DNA of 64,000 bases from JAXGPP01 sp040766885 (GTDB lineage: Bacteria > Planctomycetota > Planctomycetia > Pirellulales > Thermoguttaceae): assembly GCA_040766885.1 (NCBI GenBank), contig JAXGPP010000001.1, positions 496,001 to 560,000 on the forward strand, given 5' to 3'. Position 1 is the first letter of the stretch; each line of letters opens with the position of its first letter. A program made the translations under genes and the position numbers. Below the pieces are notes generated by a model that saw only the letters and a program-made list of their open reading frames with translations, made no database searches and was not told the DNA's origin. Of this stretch, positions 25,916 through 35,439 are shown one piece after another.

Positions 25916-27892
25916 ATGGCTCGCAAAGACAGTTCGCCGAACGTTACCCAGAGCGATTGGCTGAAGCTCACTTGGGACGATCTTGATGAGTGGGTTGGTC
26001 CGCGGTCGGTCGAGCGCGGCCGCCGATACCAGGAATCGGGCCAGGTGCATGAACTCGCCCTGACCGAGGACGGCAAATTACTGGCTTGGGTCGAAGGGGG
26101 CGATCGCTATGCGACCGAGGTCGAATTGCTCGCCGAGCGAGACGACGACGCCGAGCGGCTGCAATCGCGTTGCACCTGCCCGGTGGGCTTCGCCTGCAAG
26201 CACGCCGTGGCCGTTGTGGCGGAGTTCCTGGAAGGTTTTGCTGAAGGGAAGGAACCGCCGATAGTCTCATCATCCGATCCGCGTCTGGAGCGCCTCCGCG
26301 GCCAGGCGGCGCCGCTAGACGATGGAAACGACCAGAACGAAGCGGAGCTTCGCGGATGGCTCGCCGCGAAGCCGTCTGCCGAACCGGTCGAGCTAGTGCT
26401 GGCCATCGCCAATCAGTTCGACGGTGTGGCGGAGGAGCTTCACCAGCGCCGCATCCTGGCCGCCGGAACCGTCGACACGATTGTTGAGCGCGCTCGCCGG
26501 GAGATCCAGGAGCTGACCGCGGAACCGGTCTGGTATGACCGCTGGCACGATCAGGGCAGTCTTCCCGACTACAGCAGGCTCCAACAGCTTTTCGAGCACC
26601 TGCGCGATGCCGGCCAGGTCCGAGCGCTCATGGAACTCGGTTTCGAACTCATGGGCGAGGCGTCCGGGCAACTCGCCGAGTCGCACGACGACGGTGACAT
26701 CTCTCTTTCGGTCGCCGACTGCCTGCGGGTCGTGTTCGAAGCCGTGCTCCATTCCGATCTTCCTGAGGCCGAAAAGCTGCTCTACGCGATCCAAGCCGAC
26801 TTGCGCGACGAGTATGATCTGGCCTCCGGCGCCGCAGACATCCATGACCGGCAGTGGCCGCCCGAGGTTTGGTCCGAAGCGGCCGACTCGTTGCTGGAAC
26901 TGATGAACGACACTAACCCGCCCGATGCGGAAAGACTGAGTCGAGCTCACCGCGACCGGGAAACCAATTGGATCGTCAAGGCACTCGATCGGGCGGGTCG
27001 GCGCGAGGAAGCGACGAGGCTTTGCGAGTCGGAAGCCCGCGTCACGCTCAGCTACGAACGGCTTGTCCGTCGACTGATCGAAGAAGATCGGCTCGATGAA
27101 GCCGTCCGCTGGGCGCAGGAAGGGGCTGAGCGGACCGAGGATGAATTGCCGGGTATCGCCAGGCATTTGCGGGAGATGCTTCGCGAAATCGCGGCCAAAC
27201 GCGGGCAGTGGCCGGAGGTGGCGGCCCACTATGCGCGAGACTTCTTCGCCCAACCCGACGTAAGTGGGTTCGGCCGTCTCGTTCAGGCCGCCGCCGAGGC
27301 CGGTTGCGAAGCTATCGTGCGGACGGCGGCCCTGCGGTTCCTCGAGACCGGCAGACTGCCGGAGGCGTTTGTGCAGGTTCGGGAAGGGAAATCGCTGGAA
27401 CGAAAATCGCAGGAGGAGTGGCCGCTGCCTGTCTTCCTGCCCGCGGCCCGGAGTGCGGTTCCCGGCGGAATCGAGCGGCCGCGCCTCGACGTTCTCTGCC
27501 GCCTGGCCATTGCCGAGAGGCGTCCCGACGACGTTCTCAAGTGGTTCGACCGGATCCAGGAAGGACGCACTCGGAGTCGTGGAACTTACTACACCGTCGA
27601 ATTGCAGCACGTGGCCGATGCGGTGGCTGCGACGCATCCCGAGCGAGCGCTGGAGATCTATCGCGAGCTGGCCGAACGTCTCATCGCGCGAACCCAGCCG
27701 AGCGCTTACGAGGAGGCTGCCCCGCATCTGAAGAAGGCCCGCGAACTCCTCGTGCGGCTCGACCGTGGCCACGACTGGACGAAACTGGTCGAACACCTTC
27801 GTCGCGAACACTCGCGGAAGCGGCGTTTTATCGAAGTACTCGATCGCCTTGAAGGACGCATAGCACATTCAGGGAGACGTGAACGGAAGTGA
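25916..27892 (+). CDS. SWIM zinc-finger protein with long helical-repeat region
   Basis: 658 residues from ATG 25916. An N-terminal region (about residues 15-120) carries a SWIM zinc finger: RCTCPVGFACKHAVAV, giving the CxCxnCxH metal-binding pattern. SWIM fingers bind DNA or partner proteins. The remaining 530 residues are alpha-helical and rich in Arg/Glu, with TPR-like spacing (ALDRAGRREEATRLCESEARV, ...RLIEEDRLDEAVRWAQ). It is translationally coupled to the downstream Hsp70-like gene by the overlapping GTGA (27889-27892). No catalytic domain is visible. A chaperone-partner or adaptor role is suggested by the coupling only. Confidence 0.78.
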   Translation: MARKDSSPNVTQSDWLKLTWDDLDEWVGPRSVERGRRYQESGQVHELALTEDGKLLAWVEGGDRYATEVELLAERDDDAERLQSRCTCPVGFACKHAVAVVAEFLEGFAEGKEPPIVSSSDPRLERLRGQAAPLDDGNDQNEAELRGWLAAKPSAEPVELVLAIANQFDGVAEELHQRRILAAGTVDTIVERARREIQELTAEPVWYDRWHDQGSLPDYSRLQQLFEHLRDAGQVRALMELGFELMGEASGQLAESHDDGDISLSVADCLRVVFEAVLHSDLPEAEKLLYAIQADLRDEYDLASGAADIHDRQWPPEVWSEAADSLLELMNDTNPPDAERLSRAHRDRETNWIVKALDRAGRREEATRLCESEARVTLSYERLVRRLIEEDRLDEAVRWAQEGAERTEDELPGIARHLREMLREIAAKRGQWPEVAAHYARDFFAQPDVSGFGRLVQAAAEAGCEAIVRTAALRFLETGRLPEAFVQVREGKSLERKSQEEWPLPVFLPAARSAVPGGIERPRLDVLCRLAIAERRPDDVLKWFDRIQEGRTRSRGTYYTVELQHVADAVAATHPERALEIYRELAERLIARTQPSAYEEAAPHLKKARELLVRLDRGHDWTKLVEHLRREHSRKRRFIEVLDRLEGRIAHSGRRERK

Positions 27893-30756
27893 ATCAGACC
27901 CGCTCGACGACCGATCAGCCACCCCGATTCGTAGTCGGGTTCGACCTCGGCACAACGAACTCCGCTGTGGCTTATGTGGACACGGAAGAGAAGCCCTGGC
28001 GCGTGCAGACGTTCGCGGTGCCGCAGCTCGTCGCACCCGGTGAGATCGAGGCCCGGGAGACGCTTCCCTCGTTCCACTATCAACCCGCGCAGGGCGAAAT
28101 GGCGCGCGGGGCGCTCCGCCTGCCGTGGAGCGCGGAAGACCCGGCGCATGCCGTGGGCGTCTTCGCCCGCGACCAGGGGACCGCGGTGCCGGGCCGGCTC
28201 ATCGCTTCCGCCAAGTCGTGGCTGTGCCATACGGGCGTGGATCGCACGGCCGCTCTCCTCCCCTGGCATGGCGCGGCCGACATCGAGCGGCTCTCGCCGG
28301 TGGATGTCAGCGCTCGCTACTTGATCCACGTCCGCGATGCCTGGAACCACCGCTTCCCCGATTACCCCTTGGCCGAACAGGACTTCGTGCTCACGCTACC
28401 CGCTTCATTCGACGAGGTGGCGAGGGAACTGACCATCAAGGCGGCGGCCCAGGCGGGGTTGCCCCGCGTGGTGCTCATCGAGGAGCCGCAAGCCGCTTTC
28501 TACGCCTGGATCCATGCCCATGCCGCCGATTGGGAGTCGCGCGTCGAGCCGGGCCAGAAGATTCTCGTTTGCGATGTCGGCGGCGGCACCAGCGACTTCA
28601 CGCTGATCCGCGTCCGCGGCGAGGCATCGGGCAAGGTGCGGTTTCACCGGGTGGCGGTGGGCGAGCACTTGATCCTGGGCGGCGACAACATGGACCTGGC
28701 GCTGGCCCGCTATTTTGAGGATCGTCTCACCAAGGGAGGCCGGCTGGAGCCGCGGCAGTGGGCCGTCCTCGTCCGCGTCTGCCGCAATGTGAAGGAGACT
28801 CTGCTCGGGCCGGATGCCCCCGAGCGCCTAACCGTCAACCTGCCCGGCTCTGGGGCCCGGCTCATTGGCGGCGGCGTCCAGTTGGAGGTCACGCGGGACG
28901 AAGTCATTGAACGGCTGGTCGAAGGGTTCTTTCCCCGCGTGATCCTCGACGAACGGCCGGCGCGGCGGCGATCGGGCTTCCAGGAATTTGGTTTGCCCTA
29001 TGCGGCCGATCCGGCGATAACGCGCTACCTGGCGGCGTTTCTCTCCGCGCACCGGCACGTCGCCATGGACGACGCCGATGCGGCCGTGGATCACGATCCC
29101 GCCCGGCCGGATATCGTGCTGTTCAACGGCGGCGTTTTCGAATCCGACCTGCTGCGCGACCGCCTGCTCGAAGTGCTCCGCAGTTGGTTCGCTCAGGGAA
29201 CCGACTGGTCGCCCCTGCTTCTGGCCAACGATCGCCTCGATCTGGCGGTGGCCCGTGGAGCGGCATACTACGGGATGGTCCGCCGCGGAGAAGGAGTGCG
29301 CATCGCCGCCGGCCTGGCGCGTACTTACTATATCGGCGTCGAAGGAAGTGCATCCGCCGACGCCGCCAGCAGTGAATCGCCGGCCGAAACCGGCGCGACG
29401 TCGACCGGCCTGGCGGTGTGCCTCGTGCCGGCTGGCGTCGAACCGGGCCAGGACATCGAACTGGCCGAACGGCAGTTCGCGCTGCGGCTCTCCGAACCGG
29501 TCGAATTCCCGTTGTATGTCTCCAGCACGCGGCTTACCGACCGTCCCGGCGAACAGGTGGCGATCGACCGCGAGCAGATGACTTCCCTGCCGCCGATCCG
29601 CACCGTGTTGCGGACGCGAAAGAAGGGAGACGCGGAGACGATCTCGGTGATTCTCCACGCCCGGCTCACCGAGATCGGCACGCTCGACCTGTGGTGCAGC
29701 CAGGTGGGCGGGCGAGGCCAGTGGCGGTTGCAGTTCGATATCCGCTCGGCCACGGAAACCGACGTGGCCGCGCACCGCGGTGAAGCCGAGCGCGAGGGAT
29801 TCATCGAGGAAGACGCCTGGCAGCAGTGTGGGACGGCGATCCAGGCCACGTTCGGTCCCGATGCCCGGGAGAAACCCGAAGGGCTCGTCAAACGCCTGAC
29901 CCAACTCACCGAGCTGAACCGCAAGCTCTGGCCAGCCTCGTTTCTGCGCCGGCTCTGGGAAGCACTCATGGAGGTCGAGTCCGGCCGCCGCAAGAGCCAG
30001 GTCCATGAAGCGCGGTGGCTGAACCTGCTCGGATTCTCGCTCCGGCCGGGCTACGGTCTGGCAGTCGACGATTGGCGGGTGGCAGAGACTTGGCGGACGC
30101 TCCAGGGCAAGCTCGTTCACGCCACCCCGATGTGCCGCAGCGAGTGGTGGATTCTTTGGCGGCGGATCGCCGGCGGACTGGCCGCCGGCCAGCAGCAGGC
30201 TTTGGCCGACCCGCTCCTGGCGAGCGTCCGCAGCCTCCACCGCCAGCTCACGTCGGGTAAAGGGGGCGAGTTCGGCTTCGGCACCCACGAGGCAGCCGAG
30301 GTCTGGCGTCTGCTCGGATCGCTCGAACTGCTCAACACGGCCGTGAAAATCGAACTCGGCGGAATGATGCTCGACATTCTCCCCAAGCGCAAGGTGGAGG
30401 CGGTCCGCCCAGCGATTGCCTGGGCGATCGGACGGGTTGGGGCCCGGCAGCCGGCTTACGGCCCGCTCAATACGGTGGTGCCGGCCGATACGGCCGCCGA
30501 GTGGCTCCGCCGCTTATTCGAACTTGACGGGGCCGAACCCATGATCCAACTGGCCGTGATGCAGCTTGCGCGGCGGACCGACGACCGCTACCGCGACGTC
30601 AGCGACAAGGCGCGCGAGCGGGCTCTTGCGTGGCTCAAGCGGAACGGCGCGCCAGGACACTTCCTGATTCTAGTTCGCGAAGGAGGCCGATTGGAGGCCG
30701 AGGAAGAAGGGCTTGTCTTCGGCGAGGCATTGCCCAAGGGACTGCGTATTGCGTGA
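27889..30756 (+). CDS. Large Hsp70-like (DnaK-family) ATPase
   Basis: 955 residues, starting at GTG 27889. The N-terminal half is a Hsp70/actin ATPase: phosphate-1 GFDLGTTNSAVAYV, phosphate-2 VCDVGGGTSDFTLIRV, and an adenosine-type VLFNGGVFESD that replaces the canonical GGSSRIP. The beta-rich substrate region is divergent, and the last about 300 residues are helical, matching the DUF3731-type extension of bacterial Hsp70 relatives. It lacks the classical DnaK lid and EEVD-like tail, so it is unlikely to be housekeeping DnaK. The preceding SWIM gene overlaps its start, suggesting fixed stoichiometry. Client proteins are unknown. Confidence 0.85.
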   Translation: MNQTRSTTDQPPRFVVGFDLGTTNSAVAYVDTEEKPWRVQTFAVPQLVAPGEIEARETLPSFHYQPAQGEMARGALRLPWSAEDPAHAVGVFARDQGTAVPGRLIASAKSWLCHTGVDRTAALLPWHGAADIERLSPVDVSARYLIHVRDAWNHRFPDYPLAEQDFVLTLPASFDEVARELTIKAAAQAGLPRVVLIEEPQAAFYAWIHAHAADWESRVEPGQKILVCDVGGGTSDFTLIRVRGEASGKVRFHRVAVGEHLILGGDNMDLALARYFEDRLTKGGRLEPRQWAVLVRVCRNVKETLLGPDAPERLTVNLPGSGARLIGGGVQLEVTRDEVIERLVEGFFPRVILDERPARRRSGFQEFGLPYAADPAITRYLAAFLSAHRHVAMDDADAAVDHDPARPDIVLFNGGVFESDLLRDRLLEVLRSWFAQGTDWSPLLLANDRLDLAVARGAAYYGMVRRGEGVRIAAGLARTYYIGVEGSASADAASSESPAETGATSTGLAVCLVPAGVEPGQDIELAERQFALRLSEPVEFPLYVSSTRLTDRPGEQVAIDREQMTSLPPIRTVLRTRKKGDAETISVILHARLTEIGTLDLWCSQVGGRGQWRLQFDIRSATETDVAAHRGEAEREGFIEEDAWQQCGTAIQATFGPDAREKPEGLVKRLTQLTELNRKLWPASFLRRLWEALMEVESGRRKSQVHEARWLNLLGFSLRPGYGLAVDDWRVAETWRTLQGKLVHATPMCRSEWWILWRRIAGGLAAGQQQALADPLLASVRSLHRQLTSGKGGEFGFGTHEAAEVWRLLGSLELLNTAVKIELGGMMLDILPKRKVEAVRPAIAWAIGRVGARQPAYGPLNTVVPADTAAEWLRRLFELDGAEPMIQLAVMQLARRTDDRYRDVSDKARERALAWLKRNGAPGHFLILVREGGRLEAEEEGLVFGEALPKGLRIA

Positions 30757-30772
30757 AGGGTGGCGCGTCGCC

Positions 30773-32059
30773 TCAACCGAGTCGAGCCATCACCTCTCTG
30801 GCTGCCGCCACAGTGCACTCAATATCGGCTTCCGTATGCGCCGCCGAAACGAACAAGGCTTCAAACTGGCTGCAAGGCATATACACGCCGCGCTCGATGA
30901 GGCCCCAGAAGTAGCGCGCGTAGCGCCCGGTATCCGATCGGCTCGCCGAATCCCAGTCGACGACCGGCTCGGCATTGAAGAACAGAGTCATCATTGAGTT
31001 GAACCACCCGACGGTTGCCGGCACGCCGGCGGCCTTGGCGGCCTCCTCGAGCCCAATGGCCAGTTGGGTGGAAAGCTGCTGCAATCGCGGATAGGGATTC
31101 GTTTCGCGAAGCGTGCGAAGGGTGGCGATTCCGGCGGCCGTCGCCAGTGGATTGCCGCTCAGCGTGCCGGCCTGAAACACCTTGCCGGCCGGCAACATGT
31201 GATCCATGATCTCGGCCCGGCCGCCATAGGCGCCCACCGGCAGACCGCCGCCGATGATCTTGCCGAGCGTGGTCAGGTCGGGGCTCATCCCGAAAACCGA
31301 TTGCGCTCCGCCGTAGGCGACGCGGAAACCGGTCATCACCTCGTCGAGAATCAGTAGCGCCCCGTGCTTCCGCGTCAGGTCGCTCAATGCGGCGCGGAAC
31401 GCCGCCGAGGGCTTCACGCAGCCCATGTTGCCGACGACCGGCTCGACGATCACCGCGGCGATCCGTCCCCCGTGCACGGCGAAGGCTGCCTCCAGCCCCG
31501 GCACATCGTTGTAGCGGAGCACAAGCGTGTCTTGGGCGGTGCCCGCGGTCACGCCGGGCGAATTGGGCACTCCGAGCGTAGCCGCGGAACTGCCGGCGGC
31601 CACCAGCAGACTGTCGACATGCCCGTGATAGTTCCCGGCGAACTTGACGACCACATCGCGGCCCGTATATCCGCGCGCCAGGCGGATCGCCGACATGGTG
31701 GCCTCGGTGCCCGAATTGACCAGCCGCACCTTCTCCACCGACGGGATCGCGTCGCAGATCAGCTCGGAGAGCTCGCTCTCCGCTTCGGTCGGTGCGCCGA
31801 AACTCGTCCCGCACCGGAGCGCCCGTCCGACGGCATCCACCACGGCCGGATGGGCATGGCCGAGGATCATCGGCCCCCACGAGCCGATGTAGTCGATGTA
31901 GTGATTGCCGTCGAGGTCGTAGAGATAAGCTCCTTCGCCTCGGGCAAAGAAGATTGGCTCGCCCCCCACCCCGCCGAATGCCCGGGCCGGGCTGTTTACG
32001 CCGCCGGGGATGGCCTGCCTTGCCCGGGCAAACGCCGCCTCGCTCTTCTCTCGCGTCAT
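30773..32059 (-). CDS. hemL: Glutamate-1-semialdehyde 2,1-aminomutase
   Basis: PLP enzyme converting glutamate-1-semialdehyde to 5-aminolevulinate in the C5 haem pathway. 428 residues from ATG 32059 (MTREKSEAAFARARQAIPGGVNSPARAFGGVGG), which matches the family N-terminus; the upstream extension is non-coding. Motifs: NSGTEATMSAIRLARGYTGR, KFAGNYHGH, LILDEVMTGFRVA, and the PLP lysine in LTTLGKIIGGGLPVGAYGG. Only 16 bases separate it from the converging Hsp70-like gene. It is downstream of a radical SAM gene that also suits haem metabolism. Confidence 0.96.
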   Translation of the reverse strand: MTREKSEAAFARARQAIPGGVNSPARAFGGVGGEPIFFARGEGAYLYDLDGNHYIDYIGSWGPMILGHAHPAVVDAVGRALRCGTSFGAPTEAESELSELICDAIPSVEKVRLVNSGTEATMSAIRLARGYTGRDVVVKFAGNYHGHVDSLLVAAGSSAATLGVPNSPGVTAGTAQDTLVLRYNDVPGLEAAFAVHGGRIAAVIVEPVVGNMGCVKPSAAFRAALSDLTRKHGALLILDEVMTGFRVAYGGAQSVFGMSPDLTTLGKIIGGGLPVGAYGGRAEIMDHMLPAGKVFQAGTLSGNPLATAAGIATLRTLRETNPYPRLQQLSTQLAIGLEEAAKAAGVPATVGWFNSMMTLFFNAEPVVDWDSASRSDTGRYARYFWGLIERGVYMPCSQFEALFVSAAHTEADIECTVAAAREVMARLG

Positions 32060-32081
32060 CGGATTCTCTTGCTGCTGTGGC

Positions 32082-33179
32082 TTACTCGGTGCTCGGTGCG
32101 TCTTTGGGAATGTAGACGCAGTCCGGCTCGGCAGCCAGCGGGTCGCCGGTGACCGCGTAGGCCCGCGCCCGGCTGCCGCCGCACACGTAGCGGTATTCGC
32201 AGACGCCGCAGATCCCGCCGAAGCAATCGGGGTCGCGCAATGCGCGAAAAGTCGGATGGTGCTGGTAGACGTCAACCACCGAGTCTTGCGGAAACCGGCC
32301 GCAGACGAGCGGCAGGAAGCCGGCCGGGCAGATCTCGCCTCGATGGCTCACGAACATCACCCCCTTGCCGTCGGTCACTCCCAACGGCGCGCGGTGCAAC
32401 CGGCGGCCGTAGCCGCCGTTCGACTGCGGCGCATCGAGCGGATTGCCGCCGTGCTGGAGCACGTAACGGCGGTAGTGCGGGGCCTCGGTCGTCTTGACCG
32501 CATAGGGCTGGTTCCGCGCGTGATGCCACAGCTTCTCAAACGCAATCTCGTATTCGGCCGGCTGGATCCGCTCCTCCTCGATGCCGCGCCCCACCGGCAC
32601 CAGGAAGAAGACCGACCACATGGCGATCCCCTGGTTGCGCAACAACTCGGCCAGGGAATCGATCTGGGCGAAGTTCCGCCGCGTGATCGTCGTATTCACT
32701 TGCACGGGCATCGCGAGCCGGCGGGCCTCGGCCAGCATCTGCAATGTGCGGTCGAAGCTTCCTTCCCAGCCGCGAAACGCGTCGTGTGTCGCCGCGTCGG
32801 CGCCGTCGAGGCTGATACCCAGCGCGCGGACTCCGGCCTGCCGCGCTCGCTCAAAGGCCTCGCCGGTGGCCAGCGGCGTCGCCGAAGGCGTCAGCGCGAC
32901 GTGCAACCCCGCCTGCACGGCATAGCGGATCAGGTCGAACAGGTCCGACCGCTTGAGCGGATCGCCGCCGGTCATTACCAGCATCGGTCGCTTGGGAAAC
33001 GAGGCCACCTGGTCCAGCAGCGCTTTGGCCTGAGCCGTGTTCAACTCATCGGGGGCCGCGTTTTCCTGGGCCGACGCCCGGCAATGCTTGCATACCAGGT
33101 CGCAAGCCTGGGTGACCTCGAAGTAGAACATCAACGGGGCCAGCGGGAAGTCGGCGGTGGTGTATTCGGGATGAGGCAT
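32082..33179 (-). CDS. Radical SAM/SPASM protein, probably haem-related
   Basis: 365 residues from ATG 33179 (MPHPEYTTADFPLAP). The radical SAM core has CDLVCKHCRA (CxxxCxxC, binding a 4Fe-4S cluster) near residue 26, then MTGGDPL and ISLDGA. The C-terminal SPASM-like region contains CFGGICGVCEYRYVCGGSRARAYA and a further DCVY cysteine. The layout fits the AhbD/TIGR04053-type branch, which includes iron-coproporphyrin decarboxylases of alternative haem synthesis. The hemL neighbour 22 bases downstream strengthens that, but substrate assignment is inference. Confidence 0.8.
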   Translation of the reverse strand: MPHPEYTTADFPLAPLMFYFEVTQACDLVCKHCRASAQENAAPDELNTAQAKALLDQVASFPKRPMLVMTGGDPLKRSDLFDLIRYAVQAGLHVALTPSATPLATGEAFERARQAGVRALGISLDGADAATHDAFRGWEGSFDRTLQMLAEARRLAMPVQVNTTITRRNFAQIDSLAELLRNQGIAMWSVFFLVPVGRGIEEERIQPAEYEIAFEKLWHHARNQPYAVKTTEAPHYRRYVLQHGGNPLDAPQSNGGYGRRLHRAPLGVTDGKGVMFVSHRGEICPAGFLPLVCGRFPQDSVVDVYQHHPTFRALRDPDCFGGICGVCEYRYVCGGSRARAYAVTGDPLAAEPDCVYIPKDAPSTE

Positions 33180-33210
33180 GAGAATGCAGGCGGGAACAGG
33201 TTGGAGTGGA

Positions 33211-33669
33211 CTAGCGGCTGGACTCCGCGGGAAGTGCGTCGGTCTCGGGCGGTCGCTCGGCCTCCGGTGCTTCGTCGGCGGCAAGCTGTTTCAAACCGGG
33301 ACCGCTGCCACACCGCAGCACCTCGCCATACAGGACCGAATAGTAGCGGAACCGCGCCGGCATGTGCGAACCCACTGAAGCCAAGACTACCACCGCCAGC
33401 AGGATCGGCAAGCGGTACTCCCAGAACAAGGGGACTGCGAGGATCAGCAATAGCTTGGCCAGCGTCATCAGCCCCCGCCCCTGATGGAACCAGACCGAGC
33501 GCCCGCCGGTCTCCAGCGCGGCCAGCCCCACGCCCGTGCCCACGGTAAGCCAGAGGGGGCCGATCAGCCGTTGCCACGGCACGTCGAACGCATGCCCGCC
33601 GAGAAGAATGCCCATCGTCGCCAGATGCGCCGTCCGCAGTGCGATGTTCCAAGCGCGACTGTGGTCCAT
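33211..33669 (-). CDS. Four-helix membrane protein, possibly haem-linked
   Basis: A 152-residue protein starting at ATG 33669 with about four transmembrane helices: NIALRTAHLATMGILLGGHAF, LIGPLWLTVGTGVGLAALE, LMTLAKLLLILAVPLFW and LPILLAVVVLASVGSHM. Several helix-embedded histidines (RTAHLATM, LGGHAF, FHQGRG, SHMPARFRYYS) resemble haem-handling CopD-like membrane proteins. I do not recognise an exact family. It precedes the radical SAM gene by 31 bases on the same strand, so the three form a likely operon with hemL. The tail is charged and disordered. Confidence 0.6.
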   Translation of the reverse strand: MDHSRAWNIALRTAHLATMGILLGGHAFDVPWQRLIGPLWLTVGTGVGLAALETGGRSVWFHQGRGLMTLAKLLLILAVPLFWEYRLPILLAVVVLASVGSHMPARFRYYSVLYGEVLRCGSGPGLKQLAADEAPEAERPPETDALPAESSR

Positions 33670-33757
33670 TAATCCCACCGCGGATCGCTCCTTCGCCGGC
33701 TGGCCCCTTTCGTCCCCAAGCTCTGGCTTGTGGACGCGCATCCGCCCGAGCCAGCGG

Positions 33758-35419
33758 TCACTCCTCTTCCTTCTTTGACGCCGGGGCGGCCCGTTCCTCG
33801 TTCGACTCCATTTCCTCGATCGTCACCGTGCTTTCCATGGAGTGGCGGCGCACTCTCTTGCTCTCGCCGGGCGAAGCCGGGACGATCTGCTTGAGCACGA
33901 CATCGTCCCACTCCACCACGCCGCCCCCCAGGTAGGCATACAGCATCACGCGCCCGCGCTTCGGCGTGTACTTGGTGTGCCGAGGCGTGAAATCCTCGGT
34001 GTGCACGTGCCACTGGTTCTTCTCGCCCTTCAGGTTCATCTGGCTGCGATAGCACTCGCGCCACTGGGCGCTCTGCGGTTCGCCCCCCGGCCCGCTCGGC
34101 GTCGGCACGGTCGTGTTGTACTCCGATCCCATCTCGTCGTAGCACTTTACGAATACCTTGGGACTCGGGCCGTTGGTGCGGTAGCGGCACTGGAAGCGGT
34201 ACGTCGCCCCGGCTTCGATCGGGAACCAGCCGCTGTAATAGGGCACTCCCTCCGAGTCGCCAACGCTCGCCGGGAACGTGAAGCGGATGACCTTGTTGCG
34301 GTAGTTGCCCGACTCGGTCCCCCATGCGACTTGGTTTCCCAGCGGTTCTCGATAATGTCCCCCGCGCGACTCCCAACCGGCAGGCACGCCGTTGGCCCCA
34401 CTCTCGAAATCGCCGCCGACTACCAGGTTCGGCCCTTCCAGCCAGTTCTTTTCCGCGACCGGATCGGGGCCGGCCGGTCCCGCTGGACTTCGCTCGTAGA
34501 GCTTGTCGAACATCTCCTTCAGGTACTTGTGCGGGATCTCACTCACCGATTCCGTCCGCACGCCGCTCACCTCGTAGATCATCTCCGGTTGCTCGCCCGA
34601 GAAATCGGCGCACTTGACCGCCAGATCATACACCTCCCACTGATGCCCCGGCGCGCGTTCCACCTGTCCCCAGATGGCGATCTGGGCCTGGAAGTCGTTC
34701 CTGACGACCTTGGCCACCTCTTCCAGCGGCGTCTCGGGGCCGATCTTGATCTTGTTTGTCTCGCAGAATTCGCGCACCTCGATCATCGAGCCGGGCACGA
34801 TGAAGCCGCCGTCGCGGTCGACCTTCTTCCACACCATGTCGCCGATCCGGCTGCCGTAGTCCCCCTTGTCGAAGTTGGAGACGAAATCGAACGGGATCAC
34901 AACCTTCTCGCCCGATAGCTCATCGGCAACTTCGGCCGCGGCCATTTCGTTTTCGCCCGGTTCGGCGCGGTCAACCGTCGCTGTCGCGGGCGCTGCCGCT
35001 TCGGCGGCCGCCGGTTCAGCGGCAATCTCGCCACCTTGCGCCTTGACGAAGTCGCGATCGGCCGCAGAAAGATCGTCAAGCGGAATCGTCGTCCCTACGC
35101 CCGACTTTTCCTGAATGCAAACCTGGCCGTCCATCACGCTGACGAACTCGCCCACCGCCAGCACGCTGCCGGCAGCGTCTTTCCATGAGCGTTGAGCCGG
35201 ATCAGCCGGTTCCGGCGCAGGCACTGCCGCGGAAGCCAGCGCGACAGTCTCCGTCTCGTCCTCGATCGCGGCGGCGACCGGCGACGCCGGGGCGGCACTG
35301 GCCGCCGGAACGGCCGTATCCCCGGCTCCACATCCTGCCGCCGCCAGGAGCGCAATCGCCACCACAAGGCTCACTGCCAGCCTTGCGCTTCCAGCCACAC
35401 CCTCTCTCCGGATTATCAT
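33758..35419 (-). CDS. SHD1-domain lipoprotein with galactose-binding-like C-terminus
   Basis: A 553-residue exported lipoprotein. A lipobox (LLAAAGC) ends at Cys30. After an Ala/Pro-rich linker, residues 77-125 (RSWKDAAGSVLAVGEFVSVMD through LSAADRDFVKAQ) match the SHD1 domain common in planctomycetes. A middle domain of about 140 residues (from VVIPFDFVSNFDKGDYGSRIGDMVWKK) resembles TolB/CsgG-like surface lipoprotein folds. The C-terminal domain starts NLVVGGDFESGANGVPAGW, typical of CBM4/9 or galactose-binding modules. It is transcribed with the large coiled-coil gene 20 bases upstream. Cell-surface structural role inferred. Confidence 0.7.
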   Translation of the reverse strand: MIIRREGVAGSARLAVSLVVAIALLAAAGCGAGDTAVPAASAAPASPVAAAIEDETETVALASAAVPAPEPADPAQRSWKDAAGSVLAVGEFVSVMDGQVCIQEKSGVGTTIPLDDLSAADRDFVKAQGGEIAAEPAAAEAAAPATATVDRAEPGENEMAAAEVADELSGEKVVIPFDFVSNFDKGDYGSRIGDMVWKKVDRDGGFIVPGSMIEVREFCETNKIKIGPETPLEEVAKVVRNDFQAQIAIWGQVERAPGHQWEVYDLAVKCADFSGEQPEMIYEVSGVRTESVSEIPHKYLKEMFDKLYERSPAGPAGPDPVAEKNWLEGPNLVVGGDFESGANGVPAGWESRGGHYREPLGNQVAWGTESGNYRNKVIRFTFPASVGDSEGVPYYSGWFPIEAGATYRFQCRYRTNGPSPKVFVKCYDEMGSEYNTTVPTPSGPGGEPQSAQWRECYRSQMNLKGEKNQWHVHTEDFTPRHTKYTPKRGRVMLYAYLGGGVVEWDDVVLKQIVPASPGESKRVRRHSMESTVTIEEMESNEERAAPASKKEEE

Positions 35420-35439
35420 AGTCCCTTTCCAGAGCCCGT

